NCBI RefSeq assembly: GCF_016907995.1
Contig: NZ_JAFBDA010000003.1
Span: forward strand, 146,408 to 210,407
Length of the DNA stretch: 64,000 nt
DNA from: Clostridium sardiniense
GTDB taxonomy: Bacteria; Bacillota; Clostridia; Clostridiales; Clostridiaceae
Direction: 5' to 3'
In this document: piece after piece, positions 1 through 7,939 of the stretch
How the letters are laid out: each line of letters opens with the position of its first letter
Position numbering within the stretch: the stretch's first letter is position 1
Position numbers and translations under genes: made by a program
The notes under the pieces: model-generated
Seen by the model: the letters and a program-made list of their open reading frames with translations, nothing else
Told to the model about the DNA's origin: nothing
Databases searched by the model: none

Positions 1-673
1 AGTATATTACATAACACCCTACTGCCTTTAACATACGTTTAACTTGATGCTTTCTACCTTCTGATATAGTAAGATAACACGCAACAACTGGTTGATTATA
101 CTTACTTTTATCTACATTACATAAGTTATCAATTTTTTCTTTAAAATTCTTATAAAACCCTGAATTTACAACTTTTATTTTAGCAGGCTTAGTTAATATT
201 TCACCTTTATTAATATAAACTCCTTCTTCTAATTTCTTTATGTTTTCTTCACTCAGAGAACCTAAAGCCCAAAAGAAATAAGTCTTTTCCATATGCTTTT
301 CTGGATACATTAATTTATGCTCAAATTCACCATCATTAGTAAATAACAATAATCCCTCTGTATCTTTGTCTAATCTACCAACGTGGAATATACCTTTTTT
401 ATCTGATTCATCAAATAAATCAAATACAGTTTTATTCTCTATGTCGCTCTTTGCAGTGATATATCCTGCTGGTTTATTAAGCATATAATATACTTTTTCA
501 GCATAATATACTCTCTCATCAAGATATTCAATAACATCTAATTTCTCATCTATATCTATTGCAGGTATTATTACGACTTCTCCATTAACCTTAACTTTAC
601 CTTCTTTAATATAAATCCTAACTTCTTTACGCTTTCCAATAGATGCTTGTGCTAAAAATTTATCTAATCTCAT
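1..673 (-). CDS. RsuA/RluB-family pseudouridine synthase, 3' end outside window
   Basis: This is a 16S/23S rRNA pseudouridine synthase that isomerises a uridine in ribosomal RNA. The reading frame starts at an ATG at 673 (MRLDKFLAQASIGKRKEV) and stays open to the left edge, giving 224 complete codons. Residues 1-60 form an S4 RNA-binding domain, followed by the RsuA signature region (YYMLNKPAGYITA, then GRLDKDTEGLLLFTNDG, which carries the catalytic aspartate) and the late EGRKHQVKRML motif. Only the last residues are missing because the window ends. The specific target uridine cannot be told from sequence, so no symbol is given. It is separated from rlmD by a terminator and is probably transcribed alone. 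Confidence 0.9.
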   Translation of the reverse strand, partial: MRLDKFLAQASIGKRKEVRIYIKEGKVKVNGEVVIIPAIDIDEKLDVIEYLDERVYYAEKVYYMLNKPAGYITAKSDIENKTVFDLFDESDKKGIFHVGRLDKDTEGLLLFTNDGEFEHKLMYPEKHMEKTYFFWALGSLSEENIKKLEEGVYINKGEILTKPAKIKVVNSGFYKNFKEKIDNLCNVDKSKYNQPVVACYLTISEGRKHQVKRMLKAVGCYVIY

Positions 674-856
674 ATTTATCACTTCTTTTCCTTTGAATAA
701 TAATTTATATCTAGATTTATTAGATATATCCCTGAAATATAAGAAAATATTAGTTATCTATACAGTCTTTACTTAGGCTTCTTCTAACTTTCCAAAAATT
801 CATTTAAAAATTAAACCACAAACTTCCAAAATATTTTCAACCTACAAAAACTCACT

Positions 857-894
857 AAAAAAGATGAGTGGTAATAATATTAATCACTCATCTT
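857..894 (-). terminator. Intrinsic terminator after rlmD
   Basis: A perfect 10-bp stem (861-870 with 885-894) lies just past the rlmD stop and is followed on the minus strand by TTTTAG. Confidence 0.75.
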
Positions 895-902
895 TAAAAT
901 AA

Positions 903-2270
903 TTATTTTCTAACAAGTCTTGCTACATTTTCTATATGTGCAGTTTGAGGGAACATATCAACCGGTTGAACCTTCTCTGTTCTATATCCAAGCTCATCTA
1001 ATATCTTTAAATCTCTAGCTAATGTACTTGGATCACAAGATACATACACTACTCTCTCTGGCTTAGTTTCACCTATAGATTTTAATAATTTAATATCGCA
1101 GCCTTTTCTTGGAGGGTCAACAACTATTACATCAGCCTTAACCCCTTCATCTATAAGCTTTGGAATAACTTCTTCTGACTTACCTACAAAGAATTCTGCA
1201 TTAGATACATAATTCATCTTAGCATTTTCTCTTGCATTAATTATTGCAGGTTCTACAATCTCAACTCCATAGACCTTCTTCGCCTTTTGTGATAAGAATA
1301 ATGTTATTGAACCTGTTCCACAATAAGCATCAAATACAGTTTCTTCTCCTGTAAGGTCTGCATATTCTAAAGTCTTACTATATAATACTTCAGTTTGTAC
1401 AGGATTTACTTGGAAGAATGAAAGTGGTGATATATTAAACTTAAACTCTCCAATATAATCTTTTATATAATCTTCTCCCCATAATGTGTAGCATTCTGGT
1501 GTAAGTATCACGTTAGTATCTCTACAGTTAATGTTAAGTATTATGCTCTTTAAACCTTCAATATGGAATTCAAGCTTTCTAATAAGCTCGTTCATATGAG
1601 TTAAATCTTTTCTAGTTGCAACTATAACTACCATTACTTCACCAGTTTTAAAACCTTTTCTAATCATTACATGTCTAAGAAGTCCTTTTTTATTAAAGTT
1701 TCCATCAACAAAAGCTGGCATTATGTTGAACTCTTCAATCCATTCTCTTGTTATCTTGCTTATTTTATTTGCATCTTCTTCTTGAATTAAGCACTCTTCT
1801 ATATCTATAATATCATGGCTTCTTGGGGCATAGAAACCTAGTGCTGGCTTACCTTTAACCATACCTATAGGCAATTGAACTTTATTTCTATATTCATATG
1901 GCTTCTCTTCCATACCAATTGGATATTCAACTAAATCTTCTGAAAGACCACCTATCTTCTTAATGCAATCTTTTACTCTTTCCCACTTAAAATCTAATTG
2001 AGTTTTATAATCCATATGTTGCAATTTACAACCGCCACATCTTTTAAAATATTCACATTTAGGTTCTACTCTACCCTCTGACTTTTCTATAATCTCTAAA
2101 AGTTTTCCATAGGCAAAATTCTTATTTACCTTAACTACTTTAACCTTTACCTTTTCACCTTTTAAAGCACCTTCTATAAAAATAGGATATCCATCAACCT
2201 TAGCTATTCCTTCACCTTCATAACCCTGAGATACTATATCTAAAATGTATTCCGTGTTTTTTACAACCAT
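903..2270 (-). CDS. rlmD: 23S rRNA (uracil-5-)-methyltransferase, RlmD/RumA type
   Basis: This enzyme uses S-adenosylmethionine to make 5-methyluridine in 23S rRNA. The 455-aa protein has an N-terminal TRAM domain (about residues 5-65), then the iron-sulfur cysteine motif [10 protein letters not shown] with a fourth cysteine near residue 160 (IEECLIQ). The C-terminal Rossmann methyltransferase carries [14 protein letters not shown] (SAM binding), DPPRKGC and the catalytic [13 protein letters not shown]. All key cysteines are present and the length is normal. The ATG at 2270 follows AAGGTGG at a good distance. Low-GC Gram-positives may carry related enzymes (RlmCD) that modify U747, U1939 or both, so the exact site is inferred, not shown. 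Confidence 0.93.
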   Translation of the reverse strand: MVVKNTEYILDIVSQGYEGEGIAKVDGYPIFIEGALKGEKVKVKVVKVNKNFAYGKLLEIIEKSEGRVEPKCEYFKRCGGCKLQHMDYKTQLDFKWERVKDCIKKIGGLSEDLVEYPIGMEEKPYEYRNKVQLPIGMVKGKPALGFYAPRSHDIIDIEECLIQEEDANKISKITREWIEEFNIMPAFVDGNFNKKGLLRHVMIRKGFKTGEVMVVIVATRKDLTHMNELIRKLEFHIEGLKSIILNINCRDTNVILTPECYTLWGEDYIKDYIGEFKFNISPLSFFQVNPVQTEVLYSKTLEYADLTGEETVFDAYCGTGSITLFLSQKAKKVYGVEIVEPAIINARENAKMNYVSNAEFFVGKSEEVIPKLIDEGVKADVIVVDPPRKGCDIKLLKSIGETKPERVVYVSCDPSTLARDLKILDELGYRTEKVQPVDMFPQTAHIENVARLVRK

Positions 2271-2410
2271 TTTAATCCACCTTTTTCTTACGATTTAATA
2301 TTGATTAATTATATCATAATTTTAGTATATATTGTGAGTAGCATTTACTTCTTACTTTTCCATTTAAATTTATTATAATAAATAACCTACAATAAGTTTT
2401 TAATGTAATA

Positions 2411-2439
2411 AAAAAGACTACTGATTTAAATCAGTAGTC
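2411..2439 (-). terminator. Intrinsic terminator after the 42-aa ORF
   Basis: A 9-bp perfect stem (2416-2424 with 2431-2439) is followed on the minus strand by a run of Ts (AAAAA at 2411-2415 on plus). Confidence 0.8.
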
Positions 2440-2456
2440 AGATTTTAAACGATTAC

Positions 2457-2585
2457 TTATGCTTTTCTAACCTTTGATGAAAGTAATATTAATCCTCCAA
2501 CACTTACAAGTACAGCAGCACCTACTCCTAGTATTTTTGTAGTATTTTTCTTGTTACAAGATACTAAAGCTTTAAAATCTTTCAT
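2457..2585 (-). CDS. Small single-span membrane protein, 42 aa, function unknown
   Basis: A short frame begins MKDFKALVSC, continues through a hydrophobic stretch of about 16 residues rich in Gly, Ala, Val and Leu (ILGVGAAVLVSVGGLILL), and ends SSKVRKA. A ribosome binding site (AAGGTGAGG) precedes the ATG, and an intrinsic terminator follows the stop, so the unit looks like a real monocistronic gene. The topology suggests one membrane span with a positively charged tail. I do not recognise a family and assign no function. Confidence 0.6.
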   Translation of the reverse strand: MKDFKALVSCNKKNTTKILGVGAAVLVSVGGLILLSSKVRKA

Positions 2586-2701
2586 ATTGCTACACCTCAC
2601 CTTAAAATTATTCTTTCGGTAAATATGTTCTTAGTTTATATTATGATTTTACCCTCTTATTGCTTTCTTAATCTACAATTTTTATAATTTTTAAGGTTAA
2701 T

Positions 2702-3067
2702 TTAATATGACTCTATAAAAGTTTCGCACTGAGTCTCTGCACTTTCTCTTGGCATATTACCAACTATTATTAAGTTTCTTGCTTCACATTTTCCATCACC
2801 ATTATAAAAACACTTTCTAGCGCTGCAAGATACATTAGGTGAGAATTTCACTTCACCCGGTCCACTTAAAATTTGCATTATTTCACCAAAGAAATCTGTA
2901 TTAGTAACAGCTTTCACTTCATTTACTATTGTATCTACCCTAAAATTACTACAATATGTTTGGCTTGATGTGTATGCACTGTCACCTTCTACTAATATAT
3001 ATTCTGCACCACATAATCCACCTTCATTATTAACACAATTATGTGCTGTGCATCCCAATGTATTCAT
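2702..3067 (-). CDS. DUF1540-domain protein with two Cys-rich repeats
   Basis: The 121-aa protein holds two copies of a cysteine motif: residues 6-42 (CTAHNCVNNEGGLCGAEYI...CSNF) and residues 81-117 (CSARKCFYNGDGKCEARNL...CETF). Each matches the DUF1540 pattern of four cysteines, which is expected to bind a metal. The two repeats are joined by a linker of about 35 residues. Function is unknown; such proteins are common in clostridia. The ATG at 3067 is preceded by AGGGAG, and the leader contains an inverted repeat (see separate entry). It lies 66 bp downstream of the OPA transporter on the same strand and could be co-transcribed with it. Confidence 0.85.
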   Translation of the reverse strand: MNTLGCTAHNCVNNEGGLCGAEYILVEGDSAYTSSQTYCSNFRVDTIVNEVKAVTNTDFFGEIMQILSGPGEVKFSPNVSCSARKCFYNGDGKCEARNLIIVGNMPRESAETQCETFIESY

Positions 3068-3068
3068 T

Positions 3069-3121
3069 AATAATCACACTCCCTTTTACAATATATTATT
3101 GACAAAGTAAGTGTGATTATT
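3069..3121 (-). promoter_or_regulatory. Inverted repeat in the DUF1540 leader, overlapping the RBS
   Basis: AATAATCACACT at 3069-3080 is repeated in perfect inverted form at 3110-3121, 29 bases apart. On the minus strand the second arm runs into the Shine-Dalgarno sequence and stops next to the ATG of the DUF1540 gene. Folding would hide part of the ribosome binding site. It has no U-tract, so it is unlikely to be a terminator. Confidence 0.45.
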
Positions 3122-3133
3122 CATTATTACATT

Positions 3134-4462
3134 CTATTTCTCATCTGCTGATCTATCATGTACATTCCAAGTGAATGCGAAGAATACTATTGCAAATATA
3201 CATGAAGCCATAAGCATAACAAATCCACCATTCCAGCTAAATTTATCTACAACTGCTCCCATTGCCACTTCTGCAAATACTTGACCTCCCATATATCCAA
3301 AAAGTCCAGTAAATCCTGCTGCTGTTCCTGCTGCTTTCTTTGGAACAAGGTCTAATGCACTTACTCCAATTAACATAACAGGTCCATATATTAATGCTCC
3401 AATTGATGCTAGGGCACAATCTATAATAATTGGATTTGCACTCTTCCAATATACAAAGACTGCTATGAAAACTCCAATCATACAGAAGATTCCAAGAGGG
3501 GCTCTTCTTCCATGGAATACCTTATCACTAAGCCATCCAATTATTATTGTTCCTGGTATTGCTGCATATTCAAATAATGCAAATGCAACTGAAGATTCTT
3601 TCATACTAAAATTTCTAACTTCTTCTAAATATGTAGGTACCCAATTTATTACTCCATATCTAACTAAGTAAACGAACACATTAGCTAGTGCAATAAACCA
3701 TAAGTATTTATTGTTAAATACATATTTAAACAATATTTCTTTTCCTGTTAATTCTCTTTCTCTATCATCAACAGCAACCTCTGGATAATCATCCTTATAT
3801 TCTTCAATTGGTGGTAACCCAACTGATTGAGGTGTATCTTTAGCAAATATCATATATAATATACCGATTATAATTGCAATTATTCCTGGTAAGTAGAAAA
3901 TTCCTTTCCAACTACCAAATATTGATACTCCAAGTACTGCTATTGTAGCTATAAGTCCTCCCCCAACATTGTGAGCTGTGTTCCAAATAGACATCTTTAC
4001 TCCACGCTCTTTATCAGAAAACCAGTGAGTTATTGTTCTACCACATGGTGGCCATCCCATTCCTTGGAACCATCCATTTAAAAGCATTAATATAAACATT
4101 AATGTTATGCTACTTGTCAGTGGGAAGAATAAATTAACTACCCCTGATGCTATAAGCCCTATAGCTAAGAAAAATCTAGGATTAGATCTATCTGAGACAT
4201 TTCCCATAACAAACTTACTAATTCCATAAGCTATTCCTAGTGCTGATGCTACAAATCCAAGCTGCATCTTTGTAAAGCCTTGATCTACAAGATATGCCTT
4301 TGCAAGTGAAAAGTTACTTCTTACAAAATAATATGTTAAGTATCCAATGTATATACTTATGAAAACTTGTATTCTATATCTTTTGTATGTAGAGTCTATC
4401 TTATCTTTCGGTAGCCTCTCTATATGTTTTGCTGGCTCTAAAAACTTTAACAATTTTTCCAT
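3134..4462 (-). CDS. MFS transporter of the OPA (UhpT/GlpT/PgtP) family
   Basis: This is a 12-span membrane antiporter of the organophosphate:phosphate family, which imports sugar phosphates, glycerol-3-phosphate or phosphoglycerate in exchange for phosphate. The family-typical start region is visible (YLTYYFVRSNFSLAKAYL) with GYGISK-like and NVSDRSNPR loops after span 2 and the NGWFQGMGWPPCGRTITHWF segment in span 4. The 442-aa length is typical. An upstream GTG at 4501 lies inside a terminator hairpin, so the ATG at 4462 behind AGGAGAAAGACATAAGGGG is preferred. The promoter has a cre-like site and the leader holds a terminator, suggesting carbon-catabolite control plus attenuation. The substrate cannot be decided from sequence. 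Confidence 0.88.
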   Translation of the reverse strand: MEKLLKFLEPAKHIERLPKDKIDSTYKRYRIQVFISIYIGYLTYYFVRSNFSLAKAYLVDQGFTKMQLGFVASALGIAYGISKFVMGNVSDRSNPRFFLAIGLIASGVVNLFFPLTSSITLMFILMLLNGWFQGMGWPPCGRTITHWFSDKERGVKMSIWNTAHNVGGGLIATIAVLGVSIFGSWKGIFYLPGIIAIIIGILYMIFAKDTPQSVGLPPIEEYKDDYPEVAVDDRERELTGKEILFKYVFNNKYLWFIALANVFVYLVRYGVINWVPTYLEEVRNFSMKESSVAFALFEYAAIPGTIIIGWLSDKVFHGRRAPLGIFCMIGVFIAVFVYWKSANPIIIDCALASIGALIYGPVMLIGVSALDLVPKKAAGTAAGFTGLFGYMGGQVFAEVAMGAVVDKFSWNGGFVMLMASCIFAIVFFAFTWNVHDRSADEK

Positions 4463-4490
4463 CCCCTTATGTCTTTCTCCTCTAGTGCTT

Positions 4491-4536
4491 AAAAAAACCA
4501 CAAAAAGGCATATCTTAAATTATGCTTTTTTGCGGT
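4491..4536 (-). terminator. Leader terminator (possible attenuator) of the OPA transporter
   Basis: On the minus strand a 16-position stem (4536-4521 with 4512-4497) has 15 pairs, one A-C mismatch and one G-U wobble, an 8-base loop and a run of seven Ts (4497-4491). It sits between the promoter at 4607-4635 and the start codon at 4462, so it must be bypassed for the gene to be expressed. Confidence 0.65.
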
Positions 4537-4600
4537 TATTCTCTATATCTCTACACCTAAGTTTATTCAATTTTCCATTTTTATAAATAGCGCTATTTCC

Positions 4601-4635
4601 TTTTTTATAATACATTTTTCAGTAAACATTTACAA
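4601..4635 (-). promoter_or_regulatory. Promoter with cre-like operator for the OPA transporter
   Basis: TTGTAA (4635-4630) and TATTAT (4612-4607) are separated by 17 bases. The -35 box lies inside TGTAAATGTTTACT (4634-4621), which resembles the CcpA cre consensus TGWAANCGNTNWCA with one central and one terminal deviation. The expected start of transcription near 4600 begins with a perfect 14-base palindrome (4585-4598) that would form a 5' hairpin. Confidence 0.55.
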
Positions 4636-4714
4636 GAATTTTCACTTTTATACTATCATTTTTTACCATTTGTTCACTTTATTTAATTTTTATTTTTATT
4701 TATTGTGAGAAATA

Positions 4715-4795
4715 ATAAAAAAAATAGCACCACAAAGGGTGCAATAGAATCAGTTGCCAATACTAATCTTTCAAATAAACGTATAAAACGTACAT
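4715..4795 (-). ncRNA. Candidate small RNA between pyk and the OPA gene
   Basis: TTGTAT, an 18-base spacer and TAAAAT with an upstream TG (4807-4802) form a plausible promoter. About 80 bases later a hairpin (GCACC at 4727-4731 with GGTGC at 4738-4742) is followed by eight Ts on the minus strand. The pyk terminator lies upstream and the OPA promoter downstream, so the unit is independent. It contains only a 10-codon frame without a ribosome binding site. The family is unknown. Confidence 0.35.
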
Positions 4796-4891
4796 CTTAT
4801 AATTTTAACACATGTCACAAATAATATACAATATTTTTTTAATTTTTTTAAAATTAATATTAATATCTAAATCCAAGCAAAAATATATAAA

Positions 4892-4925
4892 AATAACTCT
4901 TAGAGAATACTCTCTAAGAGTTATT
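4892..4925 (-). terminator. Intrinsic terminator after pyk
   Basis: A perfect 15-bp stem (4892-4906 with 4911-4925), a 4-base loop and a following ATTTTTATAT on the minus strand. Confidence 0.8.
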
Positions 4926-4945
4926 AGGTATTTAAAGTATTTAAA

Positions 4946-6364
4946 CTATTTTACAACACTTACTTTCATTAAGTTAGTTGCTCCAACTTCTCCAACTGGT
5001 ACTCCAGCAGCTATAACTACAGTGTCTCCGTTTTGAACGAATCCATTTTCTTTAGCTATTTCTACTGATTTATCCATCATTTCATCAGTTGATTCTAATC
5101 TGTCTGAAACGATTGAGTATACACCCCATGAGAATGCTAATTGCTTAGCAACTGTTTCATCTGGAGTTACAGCTATGATTGGACACTCTGGTCTACATTG
5201 TGATAATCTCTTAGCAGTTGCTCCACTTTGAGTTGATGAAACGATAGCTGATGCATGTAATTCGCTAGCAGCATTACAAGTAGCTCTACTTATTACTCCT
5301 GAGATTGCTGGAATATGGCTAGTTGCTTGTGATACAGCAACTTCATATTTTAATTGCTTTTCAGCTTCTTCAGCGATTTTAGCCATTGTTTGAACAGCTT
5401 CTACTGGGTAGCTTCCGTTAGCACTTTCACCTGATAACATGATTGCATCTGTTCCATCTAATATAGCGTTAGCTACGTCTGAAACTTCTGCTCTTGTTGG
5501 TCTTGGGTTTCTGATCATTGAATCTAACATTTGAGTTGCAGTAACAACTGGGATTCCAGCTTTGTTACATTTTTGTATTATCATCTTTTGAACAGCTGGT
5601 ACGTTTTCTATTGGAATTTCAACACCAAGGTCTCCTCTAGCTACCATAATAGCATCTGATTCAGCTATTATTGAATCTATGTTATCAACACCTTCTTGGT
5701 TTTCTATCTTAGGACAGATAAGTATGTTTTCTCCACCATTTTCATCTAAAACTTTTCTTATAGCTCTTACGTCTTCAACTTTTCTTACGAATGATGCAGC
5801 TATCATGTTTACTCCGATTTCACAACCGAATTTTAAGTCTGATTCGTCTTTTGCAGTTAAAGCTGGTAATTTTATTGAAACACCAGGAACGTTAACTCCT
5901 TTGTGGCTTCCAACTAATCCTGTGTTCATAACTTCACAGATTACCTTGTTTCCTTCTACTCTTCTAACTTCTAATCCAACTAAACCATCATCTATTAATA
6001 TAGTGTTTCCTGGTTTAACATCGTTAGCTAATCCATCGTAGCTTACTGAACATTTAGTTGCATCTCCAACTACTTCTTCACCAACATATATAGTGAATTC
6101 TGAACCCTTTTGTAATTCAAGCTTACTTGGTTCAAAGTTTCCAGTTCTTATTTCTGGTCCTTTTGTATCTAAAACTATAGCAATTTCTTTATTGAATTTC
6201 TTTGCTAATTCTTTAACCTTTCTAATTCTTCCACCATGTTCTTCATGGTCACCATGTGAAAAATTATGTCTTGAAGCATTCATTCCTGCTTCTATAATTT
6301 TTGATAGTATTTCTTCATTTTCACTTGCTGGTCCGATTGTACAGATCATTTTAGTTTTTTTCAT
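4946..6364 (-). CDS. pyk: Pyruvate kinase
   Basis: Pyruvate kinase transfers phosphate from phosphoenolpyruvate to ADP, the last ATP-yielding step of glycolysis. The 472-aa protein begins MKKTKMICTIGPASENEE, shows the R-N-F-S-H-G substrate loop (ASRHNFSHGDHEEH), IALDTKGPEIRTG, the active-site lysine region ICPKIENQEGVDN, the MVARGDLGVEIP and ATQMLDSMIRNPRPTRAEVSDVANA signatures, and a C-terminal allosteric domain. It lacks the extra C-terminal phosphoenolpyruvate-utiliser domain of some Bacillus enzymes. The ATG at 6364 sits 11 bases after GAGGAG; the alternative GTG at 6376 touches that box. It lies 66 bp behind pfkA in the same operon. Confidence 0.96.
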   Translation of the reverse strand: MKKTKMICTIGPASENEEILSKIIEAGMNASRHNFSHGDHEEHGGRIRKVKELAKKFNKEIAIVLDTKGPEIRTGNFEPSKLELQKGSEFTIYVGEEVVGDATKCSVSYDGLANDVKPGNTILIDDGLVGLEVRRVEGNKVICEVMNTGLVGSHKGVNVPGVSIKLPALTAKDESDLKFGCEIGVNMIAASFVRKVEDVRAIRKVLDENGGENILICPKIENQEGVDNIDSIIAESDAIMVARGDLGVEIPIENVPAVQKMIIQKCNKAGIPVVTATQMLDSMIRNPRPTRAEVSDVANAILDGTDAIMLSGESANGSYPVEAVQTMAKIAEEAEKQLKYEVAVSQATSHIPAISGVISRATCNAASELHASAIVSSTQSGATAKRLSQCRPECPIIAVTPDETVAKQLAFSWGVYSIVSDRLESTDEMMDKSVEIAKENGFVQNGDTVVIAAGVPVGEVGATNLMKVSVVK

Positions 6365-6430
6365 TCGAAATAACACTCCTCTTTATTTATAATTAACCCA
6401 AAATCTATATATAAATATTATTTATAGCTA

Positions 6431-7390
6431 CTATTTTGATAAGATTTCTGCTATTCTGTAAGTTTCTTCATCAAACTTTCTTTCAACTGCTAAAGCTTCA
6501 TCTATATCCATATCAATTATCTTATTATCTACTGTTCCTATAACTCTTGAAGTTTTTCCTTCTTGTAAAACTTCTACAGCTTTTGCTCCCATTTTTGAAG
6601 CTAGTACTGTATCAAATGCACTTGGACTTCCACCTCTTTGGATATGTCCTAATACAGTTGCTCTTGTTTCTATTCCAGTAATCTCTTCTACTTCTTCAGC
6701 AAGCTCAAATGCTCCGCCTACTCCTTCAGCTAAAAGTACAAGATTATGCATCTTTCCTTTTTGCTTTCCTTCTAAAATAGTTTTACATAATTCGTTTTTA
6801 TCGAATCCTTTTTCTGGTGTTATGATAGCTTCTGCTCCACCTGCTAAACCTGCATATAAAGCTATATCTCCACAATTTCTTCCCATAACTTCAACTATTG
6901 ATACTCTTTCATGTGATGTTGAAGTATCTCTAATCTTGTTAATTGCATCTAATACTGTATTTAATGCTGTATCAAATCCTATAGTATAGTCTGTATAAGC
7001 TAAATCGTTATCGATAGTTCCTGGTAATCCGACAGTCTTAACTCCTAATTTTGAAAGAAGTTTAGCTCCTGTAAATGATCCATCTCCTCCGATTACAACT
7101 AAAGCATCTACTCCATAAGCTTTTAATATTTTAACAGCTTTTTTTCTTACTTCTTCTTGCTTAAACTCTGGACATCTAGCTGTTCTTAAGATTGTTCCAC
7201 CTCTTTGGATTATATCTGAAACAGAACTTCTATCCATTGTGAATAATTCTCCGTTTATTAATCCGCTGTAACCTCTTTGGACTCCCATTACTTCTATCCC
7301 AGCTGCTATAGCAGTTCTAGTTACTGCTCTAAGTGCAGCATTCATTCCTGGTGCATCTCCACCACTAGTTAAAATAGCTATCTTTTTCAT
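6431..7390 (-). CDS. pfkA: 6-phosphofructokinase
   Basis: ATP-dependent phosphofructokinase converts fructose-6-phosphate to fructose-1,6-bisphosphate and commits carbon to glycolysis. The 319-aa length is the bacterial norm. Visible motifs are the ATP loop [15 protein letters not shown] at the N-terminus, GGDGSFTGA, the catalytic [19 protein letters not shown] and the [15 protein letters not shown] signature. The start ATG at 7390 follows AGGAGGAG; a longer open frame to 7522 is non-conserved leader. A two-tier hairpin lies directly before the ribosome binding site. pfkA-pyk form the end of the whiA-dnaE-pfkA-pyk stretch but have their own promoter. Confidence 0.97.
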   Translation of the reverse strand: MKKIAILTSGGDAPGMNAALRAVTRTAIAAGIEVMGVQRGYSGLINGELFTMDRSSVSDIIQRGGTILRTARCPEFKQEEVRKKAVKILKAYGVDALVVIGGDGSFTGAKLLSKLGVKTVGLPGTIDNDLAYTDYTIGFDTALNTVLDAINKIRDTSTSHERVSIVEVMGRNCGDIALYAGLAGGAEAIITPEKGFDKNELCKTILEGKQKGKMHNLVLLAEGVGGAFELAEEVEEITGIETRATVLGHIQRGGSPSAFDTVLASKMGAKAVEVLQEGKTSRVIGTVDNKIIDMDIDEALAVERKFDEETYRIAEILSK

Positions 7391-7405
7391 GATTACTCCT
7401 CCTTC

Positions 7406-7436
7406 TACCGCCGGGACATGGCTAGTCCCACTGGTA
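7406..7436 (-). promoter_or_regulatory. Structured 5' leader hairpin of pfkA
   Basis: GGGAC/GTCCC (7425-7429 with 7413-7417) forms an inner stem and TACC/GGTA (7433-7436 with 7406-7409) an outer stem, with a small internal loop between. The element is unusually GC-rich for its surroundings and ends just before the AGGAGGAG ribosome binding site, so it could influence translation. Confidence 0.4.
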
Positions 7437-7469
7437 ACAAAACTTCCCACGTTTATATGACCGATTATA

Positions 7470-7499
7470 ATTGTACATAAATTGTTGAAATTTATCAAC
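7470..7499 (-). promoter_or_regulatory. Promoter of pfkA-pyk with overlapping dyad
   Basis: TTGATA (7498-7493), a 17-base spacer and TACAAT (7475-7470) form a sigma-A-like promoter. The -35 box lies inside the inverted repeat GTTGA-N6-TCAAC (7484-7499), a possible repressor site. The leader is about 70 bases. Confidence 0.55.
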
Positions 7500-7896
7500 G
7501 TAATTTCTTCAACTTTTTTCAATATACTTCTATATATAATAAGTTATTCTTTATTTATCTAAATTTTTCGCTATGTTCTGATAATTTTTAATAATATTAC
7601 AATTAATATTATACCCTATGAATATTAAAATTATATACAAAATAAATGATTTTTAGGAATTAATTTTTGTAAAAATTTTCATTTACATTTCATTCAATAT
7701 TATTCATATTTATTAACCATTTTTCATATTTTTAATCACTTTATTGAAAATTTATTAAATAAATATTGCACTAATTAATCATTTATAGGATATTTATATA
7801 ACTTTTCTTAATTATTCTAATACAATTATCTACTTATTTCGATAAAATTTCAATACTAAATAGTAATTTTTCAGTATTTTTAGATTATTTCCACAA
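7500..7896. other. AT-rich intergenic stretch, pfkA to dnaE terminator
   Basis: About 400 bases of strongly AT-rich DNA upstream of the pfkA promoter. I see no credible reading frame, RNA gene or repeat in it. Confidence 0.6.
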
Positions 7897-7932
7897 AAAA
7901 TAAGTATGATGCATTAATTATGCATCATACTT
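7897..7932 (-). terminator. Intrinsic terminator after dnaE
   Basis: A perfect 13-bp stem (7902-7914 with 7920-7932) followed on the minus strand by A/T with six Ts (7895-7900 plus-strand As). Confidence 0.85.
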
Positions 7933-7939
7933 TAATGTT

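Noticed and set aside
5679..6041. 120-codon plus-strand frame inside pyk, and similar long antisense frames (19063-19407, 35959-36489, 40159-40590, 60930-61427)
   Set aside because: Each lies fully opposite a strongly conserved gene, has a composition set by the codons of that gene, and has no ribosome binding site.
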